A DNA stretch of 64,000 nucleotides from Coffea arabica (lineage: Eukaryota > Streptophyta > Magnoliopsida > Gentianales > Rubiaceae): positions 10,362,501 through 10,426,500 of the forward strand of contig NC_092323.1 in NCBI RefSeq assembly GCF_036785885.1, given 5' to 3'. Shown here one piece after another: positions 49,839 to 61,464 of this stretch. Below the pieces are notes generated by a model that did not search any database, was not told the DNA's origin, and worked only from the letters and a program-made list of their open reading frames with translations. The position numbers and the translations under genes were made by a program. Each line of letters opens with the position of its first letter. Positions within the stretch are counted from its first letter, which is position 1.

Positions 49839-49993
49839 ACTCCATCGGTCCATCCTTAAAAGCACCTGGCCTGACCAGTCCAACTATCCATCTTCAATTT
49901 TCCCTTCTATTTTTCCCCCTCACAACTTCTCCAAATATTTAGCCCAAAAGAAAAGAAGGAAAAAGAAAAAGGTCAAAAATTATTCAATGAGCG

Positions 49994-50659
49994 ATGACTC
50001 GTTCACTCAGAATTCTGTTATCCACCGTCACAACTGCCAATTCGACAGCAACGACGTCGTCCCCTCCAGCTAAACACTCGTCACCAGCGGCCGAGCCACC
50101 TCAGTCCGTCGCCGTCGAGTCCGACTTCGTCGTAATCCTCGCAGCTTTACTCTGCGCTCTAATCTGCGTGGTAGGCCTCATCGCCGTAGCTCGCTGCGCC
50201 TGGCTCCGCCGTGGAACCTCCGGTAATGGCCGCGTTCCCGGGCAACGTTCCCCTAACAAAGGACTGAAGAAGAAGATAGTCCAGTCGCTGCCGAAATACA
50301 CTTACGACTCCTCCAGTTCCACCACCGGCGCCGGAAATGGTATTGGCGCTGTCACGGGTGATTGTGCTATCTGCTTGGCGGAGTACGCCGACGGCGACGA
50401 GATCCGAGTGCTGCCACAGTGCGGCCATGGATTCCACGTTCAGTGCATTGACACGTGGCTAGGTTCGCATTCGTCGTGCCCGTCGTGCCGGCAGATCCTC
50501 GTCGTTGCTCGTTGCCAGAAGTGTGGCGAGTTCCCGGCGATGAACGTTTCCGGCGCAGCTCAGGTTCCGACGCCAGCGGAGACTCAAGTCAAGCAAACCA
50601 GATCAGACCGTAGAGCAGCAGCTGCAGCAGTTCCGAGCTCGAGCTATTTTTTACCCTAA
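49994..50659 (+). CDS. ATL8: RING-H2 E3 ubiquitin ligase, ATL8/ATL80 type
   Basis: This is an intronless gene of 221 residues, as usual for the ATL family of membrane-anchored E3 ubiquitin ligases. It starts [10 protein letters not shown], like ATL8 and ATL80. One transmembrane helix ([20 protein letters not shown], about 45-64) is followed by RCAWLRR and the conserved SPNKGLKKK. The RING-H2 finger runs from C124 to C165: [13 protein letters not shown] and CPSC with the invariant Trp (DTWL). A second CxxC pair (RCQKCG, 174-177) and the C-terminal FLP are also seen in ATL8/ATL80 as I recall them. The coding region is GC-rich compared with its surroundings, as is common for intronless ATL genes. 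The substrate cannot be told from sequence. Confidence 0.95.
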   Translation: MTRSLRILLSTVTTANSTATTSSPPAKHSSPAAEPPQSVAVESDFVVILAALLCALICVVGLIAVARCAWLRRGTSGNGRVPGQRSPNKGLKKKIVQSLPKYTYDSSSSTTGAGNGIGAVTGDCAICLAEYADGDEIRVLPQCGHGFHVQCIDTWLGSHSSCPSCRQILVVARCQKCGEFPAMNVSGAAQVPTPAETQVKQTRSDRRAAAAAVPSSSYFLP

Positions 50660-51250
50660 AAGGGTAAATATAGGTAAAATAAAAATGAAAGAAGAAAAAG
50701 AAAAGTGGAAAGCTGTAACGGTGAAAACCGCTTATCTTGTCTGGTTCGGATGCATACAAATGTACAGAGATTCGGATTAGAAAGTACAGTGGAAAAAGTT
50801 AGAAACCCGTGACGGAAAGGGCGATCTGCACGTGACCTTTTTTGGACGCAAACAAAGGGAAGAGCGAGAAAGTGAGAAGCGCAGGTGAACCGGTACCACG
50901 TGTTGTATGGCTGAAGAGGAAAATGGACACATTGGCTGAAGCCCTATGTCCCTCCCATGTCATTCTCTACCTAATCAATTTGTGGAAGCTATTAATTCTC
51001 TCTTCCAATTTTTCTTTCTTTTTTTTTTTTTAGGGTATTGCCACATTACTCCTTGTATCGTTGTTAGCTTACTAGTTTAGCCGCCTTAACTTCTCTTTGT
51101 GGCCATCGATCTATCTAAGTGTCTTTTACTGTATTTAAACATGTAATTAAATAATATATAGTATATCCACTTATCCAGAGCAAAGATTGGCCGAGTGATC
51201 TAAGCTACAATTTGTCCCCTAATATTATCAGCAATGGTAACACCATTTCC

Positions 51251-51410
51251 CCCTCTTTTTTTTTTTGTCAAAAAAAAGGACTTGGTCTCACTTCAGATCC
51301 CAACCCTTATTTGGGTTGTTGGGTTATTCCCCAATTTTGTTACAAGGGTCGAACTCTGATGGATGCCCTAACTAGGAACTACACCACCAGGTCAGCTACT
51401 TTGGAGGGAC
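51251..51410 (-). mobile_element. tRNA-derived SINE
   Basis: A 160-bp insert is flanked by a 13-bp duplication with one mismatch: taacaccatttcc at 51238-51250 and taacaccgtttcc at 51411-51423. On the minus strand it reads A-box-like GGTGTAGTTCCTAGTTAGG, then B-box-like AGAGTTCGACCC, a unique body, and an A-rich tail (T-run at about 51255-51266). The box spacing fits a polymerase III promoter. Confidence 0.8.
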
Positions 51411-52166
51411 TAACACCGTTTCCTCCTTGCGGATTGATAAAACAATCCTACCACAATATATCCAAATACTATCAAAATTCTCTAAAATTAGAAAAAAATA
51501 AATAAAAAGGAAAAGACAAAAGTGCAGCATGTAACCGCATTTGGCGGATCGATTGGATTAGTGCTTATTAATAAAGTAACTCCATTTTGACAAAAAAAGA
51601 TAGTAGTATTACAAGTGTAGTATTGCCAGCGTATGAATTGGTGGTGAAGTTCTTTCTAGTGGCTATTACACTGACGCATGTAGTTCTTTTGGAATGGTGC
51701 TTTTTGCTTGGATCATAGGAGGAAAATTTGTGAAATGAATCTTTCAATTAATTAAGAAAGAAAAGGATGAGCATCATCCTCAACCGACACTAGCCAAGTC
51801 TGGGCGTGAGAATTGAAGGAAAAAAGCCGTTTCAGGTCCTCCCTAAAGGCTGCCTGCAAAGCTCTACATCAGAATGGATAAGGGATAAGCCTCATTGCAT
51901 TCCGACTCGCAGTTGAAAGATTTGCTTTTATTAGTAAATTAGTCACTCCCTAAAGAAACTGCCAAACTCTTGAGATTTTTTGTCACTGTAATGCGTACAG
52001 TCCAGAAACGTACGATGTAATTTTCGGCTCAGATAATTGGACCACTCAGACAGAAATCGACGGAACTTTCTGGAAATGAATAAAGAAGAAAAATTAGCAT
52101 TTACAAACCTAACTAGATTGTTCTTACCATTATTACTGTTCCTGTAGAATGTCGCTTTGGAAAACA

Positions 52167-52389
52167 GGGCCTTGTTTGGCAAGCAAGTTTTTTGCCAAGT
52201 TTATTTGCTACAAGTTTTTTAACAACTTTAACTGCACTAATTTCAAAAAATTTCTCAAATTTTTTAAACCATACACTTCAAAATATTTAAAAATTTGCAC
52301 AGTTTAAAAAAATTTTCTACGGCTTCTACAGTAAGTTATAGTAAAGTTTTAAACAAAAATCCAAAAAACTCATTTATCAAAAAGGGCCC
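52167..52389. mobile_element. 223-bp MITE-like element
   Basis: The left end (gggccttgtttggcaagc, then aagtttttt) is an imperfect 27-bp inverted match to the right end, whose reverse complement reads gggccctttttgataaat, then gagtttttt. The interior is AT-rich and includes ctacagtaag. Confidence 0.65.
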
Positions 52390-53842
52390 AAATTAGCATG
52401 CTGCACAGGTTTGATATAATACTGTTATATTTGGCATTAAAACAAAATCTAGGCAATTTTCAATTGTTGGTGGAGAGAAGTATGACTAAAGAATCCAAAA
52501 ACTTTCTTTCTTGTTATCACATCATAAAAAAACTAAAAAAAAAAACTATTTAGATTTCACCCTGTGTGCTTGCTTGATCATTTACTCGCGGAGAAGGCAA
52601 ACTCTTGTTTTAAGGCCGTTTTCAAGTTAGGATTAGGGGAAAAAAATTGGGTTAAGAAACTCAAATAGTAATAGGTTATCTTTTTTCTTTTCAAAAAAAA
52701 AAGTAATAATAGGTTATTACTTACGAGTTATGACTGAGGGACGAGAACACGCAGTATTTATATCCCAGTAGGTAAACGGAAGTGGGTGCTAGTTAGTGCT
52801 TAGTAGAAGCTCCCTGTTCCCTCTCCCTGAGTCCCACATCGTCTGGTGAGGGTGTGAGTGTCTAGGATTTAAGTTCCATAAGCGTAGCCAGAAGTCAACA
52901 ATTGCCTTTTGGTTGGGTTTGTGGGATTAGCTTAGGTCTTAGGAATTGATATTCTGCAAAAGTAGGTAAACGGAAGTGGGGCACTGCAATTTGCCTATGC
53001 ATAATACCATTTATAAACAAAAGCAACTTTAAAGAGAGTTTTTGAGTAATGATTCCACAAAATTTACACGAAATTACCAAGAAATAATACAAAATCATTC
53101 GAGAAAGATAAATTTTGTTAATGTCTGTTTGGTCACTGTCAAGCCAGAAAGAATTTAATGTTCGGTCCAATATTCCATCAGAACAACAGTCGTCTTGCTG
53201 CTAATAGTTCTATTCTTGATAAAAACCAAGGAATCATCAAAGGCATATATTTTTAGCACGAATTTCACCCCAATAATTTTCCTTATGAAATTGATGATGA
53301 TTGAAGGGATCTTATCATAAGCTCCCCCACAATCAGAACCAATTTTGGTACATTAGAAATCACAAATTCTTGGATTTGTGACAGAGCGCGAGCTAATTGT
53401 CTTAATCATGGATGAGGACATTTATGTGACGATTATCATGTCAAGATATACGATAAGTCAATTAGTTTTGCATAACTTCTTTTTGGGTTTTCTAGTTTTG
53501 TGAATATCAATATGCATTTGTATAGTATACTCTTTTCCTTAGTCTTCACGCAGCATCCGTAGACCATAATTGCATATTATTTTTCACTGCCTATTTTTTT
53601 TTTTTTACTTACTCTTTTTTATCAACAACTAGTGTTCAAGACACACACCAACGTGTGTGCAACTAATAAGAAAATATATTGTTAAAATTTTGAGTGAATT
53701 TGTATCATTTTCAGAAGAATTGGTTTCATATTTTTGTCATTAGCTATTAAAAATATTCGCAAAAATAAAGTGGATAAATAGATAGTTATTTAGAAATAAT
53801 TCATAACCACAATTGGCAATTGATTATATTAGGTGGTTAGTA

Positions 53843-54324
53843 AGGGTGGCAACAGGACGGGTGCCCACGGGGATAGAAATGGGGCAACATACACCTGCCC
53901 CATCTCCCACCCCGTCCCTCACATACCAAAAAAAATTATATATATGTATTTAAATTTATAGATGTATATACAATACATATATATACATAATATGATAATT
54001 TAGTTATAATTCAATTCTTTATATTTAATAATATAATTAATAACATAATTGTGAATACACAATTGTGAATTGGTCCCATTACATTTCAGTCTGATGATTT
54101 AATGTCATGTTCATGGCATTGACAGGTTGCTAATTTTCTTTAGTTATTAGTATTTGTAACTCGTTGAATGGTCTAAAATTGAGTACTTGAATATTTTTTT
54201 ATTGAATATTTTGCGATAGAATAAATGATAAAATTGTCTTGTAGATAAGCAGATTGTTAATATATGGTAAGTTGATTTCTTCCCTCGCGGGAGAAAGGGG
54301 GTGGGGGATCCATTGCCACCCTTA
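53843..54324. mobile_element. About 480-bp hAT-like MITE
   Basis: The ends are aagggtggcaacagg at the left and ccattgccaccctta at the right, an inverted repeat of GGGTGGCAA type common in plant hAT derivatives. GC-rich subterminal parts surround an AT-rich core. An exact 8-bp target duplication was not found. Confidence 0.6.
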
Positions 54325-56438
54325 CACAGTTAGTGAGGGTAGTTTATAAAAGACATAAAGTGACAAAAATTTGTTTAAACCAAAAGCCCCTCCCCGTTTA
54401 TATCATATATAGTAGAGATATCTTATAAATTAAAATTCAGTAAATTCCTGAGTTGCTGAATCTGCTTACTAGATCCATGCCCTTATGAAACTAAAAAAAG
54501 TCTGCCAAGAGAATACAGGAAAGTAGGAACCTTTGCAGAGCACAAGCACTTTTCCAAAGTTATGCATCATTATCAGTCATGACTAAACAAAGAGCACCCT
54601 AACAAAAGAGGTTCCTTTCCTTTACCTACAGTTTCTTGAAAGAGAGAATAATTAGGTACGAGGTACATTTGATATATCTTCTCCCTTGTTTTGACAGCGT
54701 AAATCTCAAGATTTCCACTACTAGTGCCCGCAGCTGCGTTAGTGGCATTTCATCCCCCTGCATCATTGTACGATGCATCAACTAAAGAAATTTGCTTTGA
54801 TCTTTCATTTCTTGAAAGGAGAACGAGAGGAAAGGGCTCAGTCTGTCCGTCTCGGCCCGCATATCCTATATGCTCCATTGGCAGATGAGGAGAAAATCAT
54901 CCAACCAAGGTCGTCCATCCAAAATGGGTATAAAATATCTTCCACTAAGCCGGGGTTGTCAAGGAAAAAAATATATATATACTTTAACAAATGTTTCGGT
55001 AACAGGAAAAGTGCAATTACTAGATATTTTGGTTTTGACAGAGTCAAGAAAGTAAATTATGAGTTCGTCCTTCTAGATGATTTAAAATGAGAAATTTACC
55101 AATATATTTTTCTTTACCGGTTTTTACTTTCTTCTTCGTTTGTCATTAACGTAATTACACAAGCACTTGCCATCATTATTCAAGCAATTTCAATAATAAA
55201 TTATGCCACAAAAAACACTGCATTATGACAGGGATGTTTTAGTCATTATCGACTGGTATCTTTAACATTTTTTTATTATTAATTATTTCAAGTTAATGTT
55301 ACCATTGGTCGAACTCTTTCAAATATTACACCAGAAAAAAAAACACGTAGTACAAAAATAAATATAAATAAAATAAAAGTATTGAAAGAGGGACGCCACT
55401 ACTCTTAAGTAAATTTCTAAATGAGTATATGAAAACTAAATTGCCCAAGTTTACTAGGAAAAAAGCAGAAATACTTGCAAAATGAGGCCCATTGTTGTAA
55501 CAATAATGTGATTGGATAAGTTGCACAGACATGAATCAAGAAAATACAAAGAAGGATTCATGTAAATCTTAATTAAAACTGTATCGCCCACTGGCCAACT
55601 TACACCTTATAATAACAATTAACGTTGTTTTCGTAGCTTATTTTGGCACTAGGTAATGGCCAGTTGTAAAATGCAATCATGTCGGTTAGGCCGAACCATA
55701 ATTCCACTGCCCCGATATATTTTACCTACCGGAATTGAAATCCTCGATGAATGATAGAACAACACCCCCGACGAGCAAAGTTTTGAACCCCACGAAAGAG
55801 AAAGAAAGAAAAAAAATAAAAATCCCAACTCCACAAGCAACAACTTCGGTCTTACTTTCTTGAACCACTTTTTGAGTTTTGCCAAGGAAGATGGTCAAGA
55901 ATCACGGCAATGCACTTCACCTCCCCAGAACAGGAATTGGCAAAATAGTCATCACAATTTCAATTTGAGCCTTTGACAGTTGATCAGAAGAAAAGTACAT
56001 ATTGGTTGAATCATGAAAATGTGCATAAACTATCTTTAGACATACCCAACCTGTCACTCGCTTAACGGATCATACGAATAATTAAGCCATATTAGAGTCA
56101 GTAAGGTCCAATTATTGATACATCCTGTAGATCCAAATTTTGTCGCAGTCCTTAACAACTGCTTCATTAGCTGTACAGTGAGCAGATACACGTCGTTTTA
56201 CTCTCCGAGTTTCACGTCATTTCGCTGAATCCACCAAACCCAACGAGCGACAATTCCAATGCAGAATAGCATACAGAAAAAAGGGTAGCAAAAGCTTCCC
56301 AAGCATACTTGAGCAGGAGAATTAATGATTGTACTCTTGTTCTGAGAAGAGAAACATTTTTGGACTTCCAATTCCTGTTTACCCAGCTGAAGAAGAATGT
56401 CGTCTGAATCTTGTAACAGGCAAAATTAATGTAACCCA

Positions 56439-58940
56439 TCAGTTCAATCCTTCTTCATCTTCACTAGAATCACCAAACATCGCAGCCATTTTCATTGCCA
56501 GCTTGGCAGCCATCTCCCTCCTCTGGAAATCAGGCAGCAACCTTAAGCTGTTGCGCATGTTTCCAATCTCGGACATCAACTGATCCAGATCCTCAAAATC
56601 ATATGTAGTACCCTCATCAGGCTCTGAGGCTGTGCCAGCCGCATGGAACTTCATCGCTTCTTCCTCATTAGTTTTGCCATGCATTGACGTTAAAGGCTCT
56701 GGCTGGCCTTCAACTGACCTGTTTTGGCTCTTTTGGTCGCAATCTCGTGAATCAAAGTTCTGCTCAATCGCTCCACTAGTCCCTGAAGTTGTGGCATCAC
56801 CTTTTGCAGATACCCATCCCACCTCTGTGTCATCCCATGGATCAGCTGAACCAGCGGATAAGATTTCATATTCAAGTTCAAAGTCTGATTCTTCTTCTGA
56901 CAACTCTGAGAATGAACAAATTAAATAAGGAGTTCGTAAGCACACCTCCAACATGAAACAAAACTGAAAGAGGGAAAAATATTAACTTTTGTGTCAGTGG
57001 GGGGACTTTGAAGGAATCAAGAAACCAAGGATTAGTGTAAGAACCTTCTTGTTCTGGTAATGAGGGTTCATGTATCTTATCACCAGATTTTAAGACCATT
57101 CCAGGCCACATATGAGCAGAGAGAGCCCCATAAAGACGTTGCACACCCTGCAAATCACCATCCACGGATAAACCTGCCATGAAACTAAAAGCTCAAAAAA
57201 TTTGAAACGTGAAACTACATCCACGACCGGATAGCTAGACAGTGACCAGCATTTCAAGTTCAATTTGAGAAAATTGAGGGGATGGAGACTCTGTTGCATT
57301 AACTTAATAGAAGGAGAATCTAGCACAAACTAATAGAGAGGAATGCAAATTAGATCAAAGGATGAGAGAACAGCTGTTTCATGAACTCTGCAATATTTGG
57401 TCCTGGCAAAATTCCCCTTATTGAGCACTAAACTTGCTAACTTTACTCCTGCCGAGTTTACCATATTTAGAGGCCTAATAAATCAGGAAAAAATGTTGAT
57501 AAAATCTCATTTCAAACAAATCATACTAAGCCCACATGACATAATATGGGATTAGTAGAGAGAGAAATCAACTAGTCGGCATGTACCCCTGTAGGTCTGC
57601 CTAGAGGTGAAGTGCATTGTTAAATGAAACTAAATCTTACTGTTTATAACACCCACCCAAGCATTTTATACCGAGGGCAAAGGAAAAAAAAATTGGAACA
57701 CATCCATCCAACTCCTTTCTTGTTAGAATCTAGCTATATCTGTGATGCAAATATCAAGGCAGTGAACTTGTGTGGGGCAAAATCTTTGAAATTAACTTGC
57801 AATCAATGATAAAAAAGCCTTACATTTGTCAAAATCTGCATTCGTTGCACAAGCTTCGATGTACTCAATATTGTGTTCAATACACCAGTCCATACAAGAC
57901 CTTTTCATCTCCCATGATGGTTCATCATCTCCCAATAAGCTACTACCTTCAGTTTCAGAAATCCCATAATCCAACTCTAGACTAAAATCACCAGAAGATT
58001 CACCAGATTTCAGCAAACATCTCCTGTACTCAACATGAGCTGGGTGACCAGGAAGGAGATCTACTTTATTACCAATGCACAGCAGTATGTCAAACTTTTG
58101 AATATCATTTTGGGCCACCCAATCTTTTAGTGCACTGAAAGACGAGAGCTGCAGAAAAACACAAGAGCAACACATTTGCCACATTAACGTTGTAACTTAA
58201 TGAACCTACTGTGACTTAGAGATTACATCAAAGTAAAGATCAAGGAAAAAGGATAGTGACTAACATCATTCATATCGAAGACCATAACCAAGGCAGCCAA
58301 CTGGTCATATCCTGGCAAATTCTGAATAGCAAATTCATCATTAAGATGAGCCATCCAAAGAGAAACATCAGCTACATAGTACTTGGTGTTGATTGTCCAG
58401 CTGGTTGTTAAACCAAATTGCAAAATTAACAATTCATACATAATTTAAATTGTTGGAAACCACGAAAATGGACTTTCCTCGGAGACAAATAAACATAGGA
58501 TAGAGTAGTATTATTAACTCACCCGTATGCAAAAGTATCAGATGATGATGAAGAATCCGAGGCAGTTTCAAAATCCAGAGAAAGTAATCCTACAATTAGA
58601 ACATTTTCAAAGAAAAATGCATGCAAGAATTAGCTTAGAAAACCACAAAATTTTCTAATTCCCGATATAATTAAAAAAAAAAAAACAAATTTGACCAAAA
58701 TTTAACTGCTAAAACACAGAATATGAAATCACAGCATACAAAGTTAATTCATTTTTGTAGATTTTAGGGTTAAATTTACAAAGCAATGAATTTAAATGTA
58801 CAGATATACTAAAACTTACGGGAGAGAAGAGTCCGTTTTCCGACGGTGGGAGATCCGATCATGAGAATCCCCGGCCTTTTCTCTAGCGACTCCCGATTAA
58901 GTACTTCATCTTTCTGCTGCTGCTGTTGATTTTGATCCAT
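56439..58940 (-). CDS. AAGAB: Alpha- and gamma-adaptin-binding protein p34 homologue
   Basis: In animals p34/AAGAB is a cytosolic chaperone for assembly of the AP-1 and AP-2 clathrin adaptors. Six exons join in frame on the minus strand: 58820-58940, 58523-58589, 58265-58400, 57824-58148, 57045-57173 and 56439-56905, giving 414 residues. A Gln run (MDQNQQQQQK) opens the protein. A Ras/Rab-like domain follows, with a degenerate P-loop (GSPTVGKRT, 29-37: Arg where Ser/Thr normally binds Mg), a VFDMND segment and an NKVD G4 motif (135-138). The acidic second half (SEEESDFELEYEILSAGSAD) leads to a helical C-terminus (LDQLMSEIGNMRNSLRLLPD, then MAAKLAMKMAAMFGD) typical of the p34 C-terminal domain. 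The degenerate P-loop fits a pseudo-GTPase. Family assignment is by recollection of plant p34-like proteins. Confidence 0.9.
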
Positions 58941-61464
58941 TTGGATTTCGATTTTAACTTCTATGATTGATTGATTGAACCTATAAGACCAAATTCCAGG
59001 ATCCAAGAATCAATTGGGCACTACTGATGCGACTTGAGGAGGATTTAGCAAAGATGGAAGCTTTGAAATTTTTAGAAGGGGAATATTCTATAAACCCTAA
59101 TCCAAACAGGGAATTAAGGAGGTTGCAACGACGCCGTCTGCGTAATTGCACCAAGAAATTTGATAACTCGCGCTTCAAAAGGCGCTTTCTTTCGGAGTAC
59201 GACTTCCCACAACGACGCATGCAAATTTTATCTTGCCCTTTCCCGTATACTTTCCTACCAAGTTCACGCTTGCCAAGCAAGGGTACAAACAAAACGAGTT
59301 TAATCGAGCAATTCACGAGTTTTTTCTATCAAAAATTTAAAACTCAATCAGGCTCGTGTTGACTATGTTCGAACTTGAGTTCGAGCAGTTTGAATTATTT
59401 GATCAGTTAATTCAAATTTAAAATATAAATTTTAAAACATCGCCGACTTTAATCAAATTCAATCTAATTTCACATATATTGTCAAGTCTGATTGTTCAAA
59501 ACTTTTACGGTTAATTTTCTTCCTTCAACCAATTCGGAGGTTTGATAAGCAAAAACTAACCAATGTTTATTGCCTTTTTATTTTTGTTTTGCCGACATTA
59601 TTAAGAAAGTTGAAGAAAAGGCAGGAGGAAGAAATGGGCTCAAAAGTGGCTGTCTCAGCTTTTACCACATATTAATTTTGGGAAATGAATAGTTAAACCA
59701 GCCTCCATAGAATCATGGATTAGCTAATGTTTTGCTGAGATTTATTTGTGTAACAAAAAAGATGATGTAAAATATTGGGACTCAGTTCGAATAAGTGTTC
59801 GTGTTCTAGCAATGCAGCATCTCGAAAGTAGGTCTAGAAAATGGAGCCTCTGATGACTGGGAACATCCCAAGTTTCACTATTTTAATGGCTTGAAAACAA
59901 CGTCAGCCCTCCATTCAAACACTACTGTCCCCTGCTTTTTCTCAATCACACCCTCCCATTCTTTCACAAGTTTTACTATTACAATTCTCACCTGTTTGGA
60001 GTAAAGGAACCGGAGAGAGAGCAAGTTGATCGAAGACTTCTAAGAAAAACAAGTTTAGTTCAGTTGCCCCTGCTTAGAAAGTAGAGGAGGAGAAAAAAGC
60101 AGGATATAAGTCCTGTTTAAATCGACGCTTGCACTTTTCCTAATTCAGGAGAACATCAAAGGAGAAACTTCTTTGAATAGATCATCTCCATTCCTTCATT
60201 GCTCATCATCACAACTGTAGCAGGGAATCTTCTCTTCTTTATTCAACCTTCATAATGTTTTATCTGTGAACTATTCTTTTGTGCAGGCTGAATCACTATG
60301 ACACTAATCTACATTAATAAACTGGTTAAATATGGATTAACATGGGCTGTATACAGGTTCTTACTCAGTTCTGTGCCATAGGATACAGATATATTGAAAG
60401 TTTCGGTTTGAATATCTGCTTGTGGTATCGTATGATCTAGACAAGCTCGAGTCTTGATCATTACTGTGGTAGAAAACCTCCCATCAGTTGGATGCTGACT
60501 AGTCCATTTGTTTGCTTTTGCTCTGAGTGTTGTGTTGTTCATCCTACATGTTGTGCTGCTGTAGTAGACGAATTTGAGTACCTTATCTCATAGGCTCCGT
60601 CTATTAACTATATACTTCACAAACTATACAAAAAAGATTACAAATGCGATAGAAAGTAGTCCGTCCAACAACCGGCCGAAAAGGATCTCGAATAGAAATC
60701 CTACATCAATAAATAAAATCCCCATAAAAATACCCCTTGTTCTTCTAGATGTGCGTATCAAGTTTATGTTTGCGGAGTCTTATTGCCAATCAAAGATTCA
60801 CATTCAATTGGCTTAGTTGAGGTGTACTAGGCCAAGCGATACCGTTTGGATTGCTATTTTTTAGAATTTTTATGTTAAAATGCACTGTAACAACTTAATA
60901 TATGTGAAGTAAAAAATGTGATTGAGAAATGTGTTCACGGAAAACTTAATTCTTTTTTTTTTAGAGAAATTTAGCAATCCAAATAAGGGCATGACACATT
61001 TGATGATGAGACAGAAAGCAATGAACATTAAGATGATTACACAAGCAGAAAGCATTTAACAATAAGATAAAGTGCAACAGTGCGCTCTAATCATTGGCCT
61101 CAAGCTTTTTGTGAATATTTCCCAACTAGTTTAGCAAACCAAAACGAACAAATAAAGGGGGTGTGAAATGTCTATTAACTCCTATCAATGTAGGATATCT
61201 CGGCATTCTGAATTTAACTCGAAAAAGTAGCGGGTATACCTAAGAATATGCAAATGAACGAGGCAACGGCTAAAGAAATTTGTCATATCTGGATCTCAAT
61301 CTTGCCTGTGATCATCTCTTTTCTCCTGCAGACTGTCACCAACATTCTCAGGTACTGGCCTGGAGAACTATCCAACAATGTCATAACTCTTAGCTCACAT
61401 TCTAAGCACCTTATATTCCAAAAAATGATAACCACATGAACCTTCAAAGCCCTTGGTATCCATC
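58941..61464. other. Upstream region of the p34 gene and 3' flank of the sugar transporter
   Basis: 58941 to about 59250 probably includes the p34 5' UTR and promoter. The rest is AT-rich with one small MITE (60842-60985). The transporter 3' UTR ends somewhere above about 61230. No other gene was recognised. Confidence 0.5.
60842..60985. mobile_element. Small MITE, GTTTGGATTG family
   Basis: Inverted ends ccgtttggattgctattt, and at the right the reverse complement of ttatttggattgctaaattt. The 144-bp AT-rich interior contains cactgtaaca. It is the same family as the elements near 30983 and 33298. Confidence 0.72.

Larger units (their letters stand above)
45237..49993. other. Gene-poor intergenic region between MLO and the ATL gene
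   Basis: It starts with MLO 3' UTR. Around 46000-46120 is a stretch rich in ggtcc/agtccct motifs typical of dispersed plant repeats. From about 46919 to 47183 is a possible degraded MITE. The only long ORFs lack recognisable similarity. Confidence 0.5.
50660..56438. other. Gene-poor intergenic region
   Basis: It holds one SINE and two MITEs listed separately, plus AT-rich sequence. ORFs of up to about 105 codons show no recognisable similarity. Confidence 0.5.
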
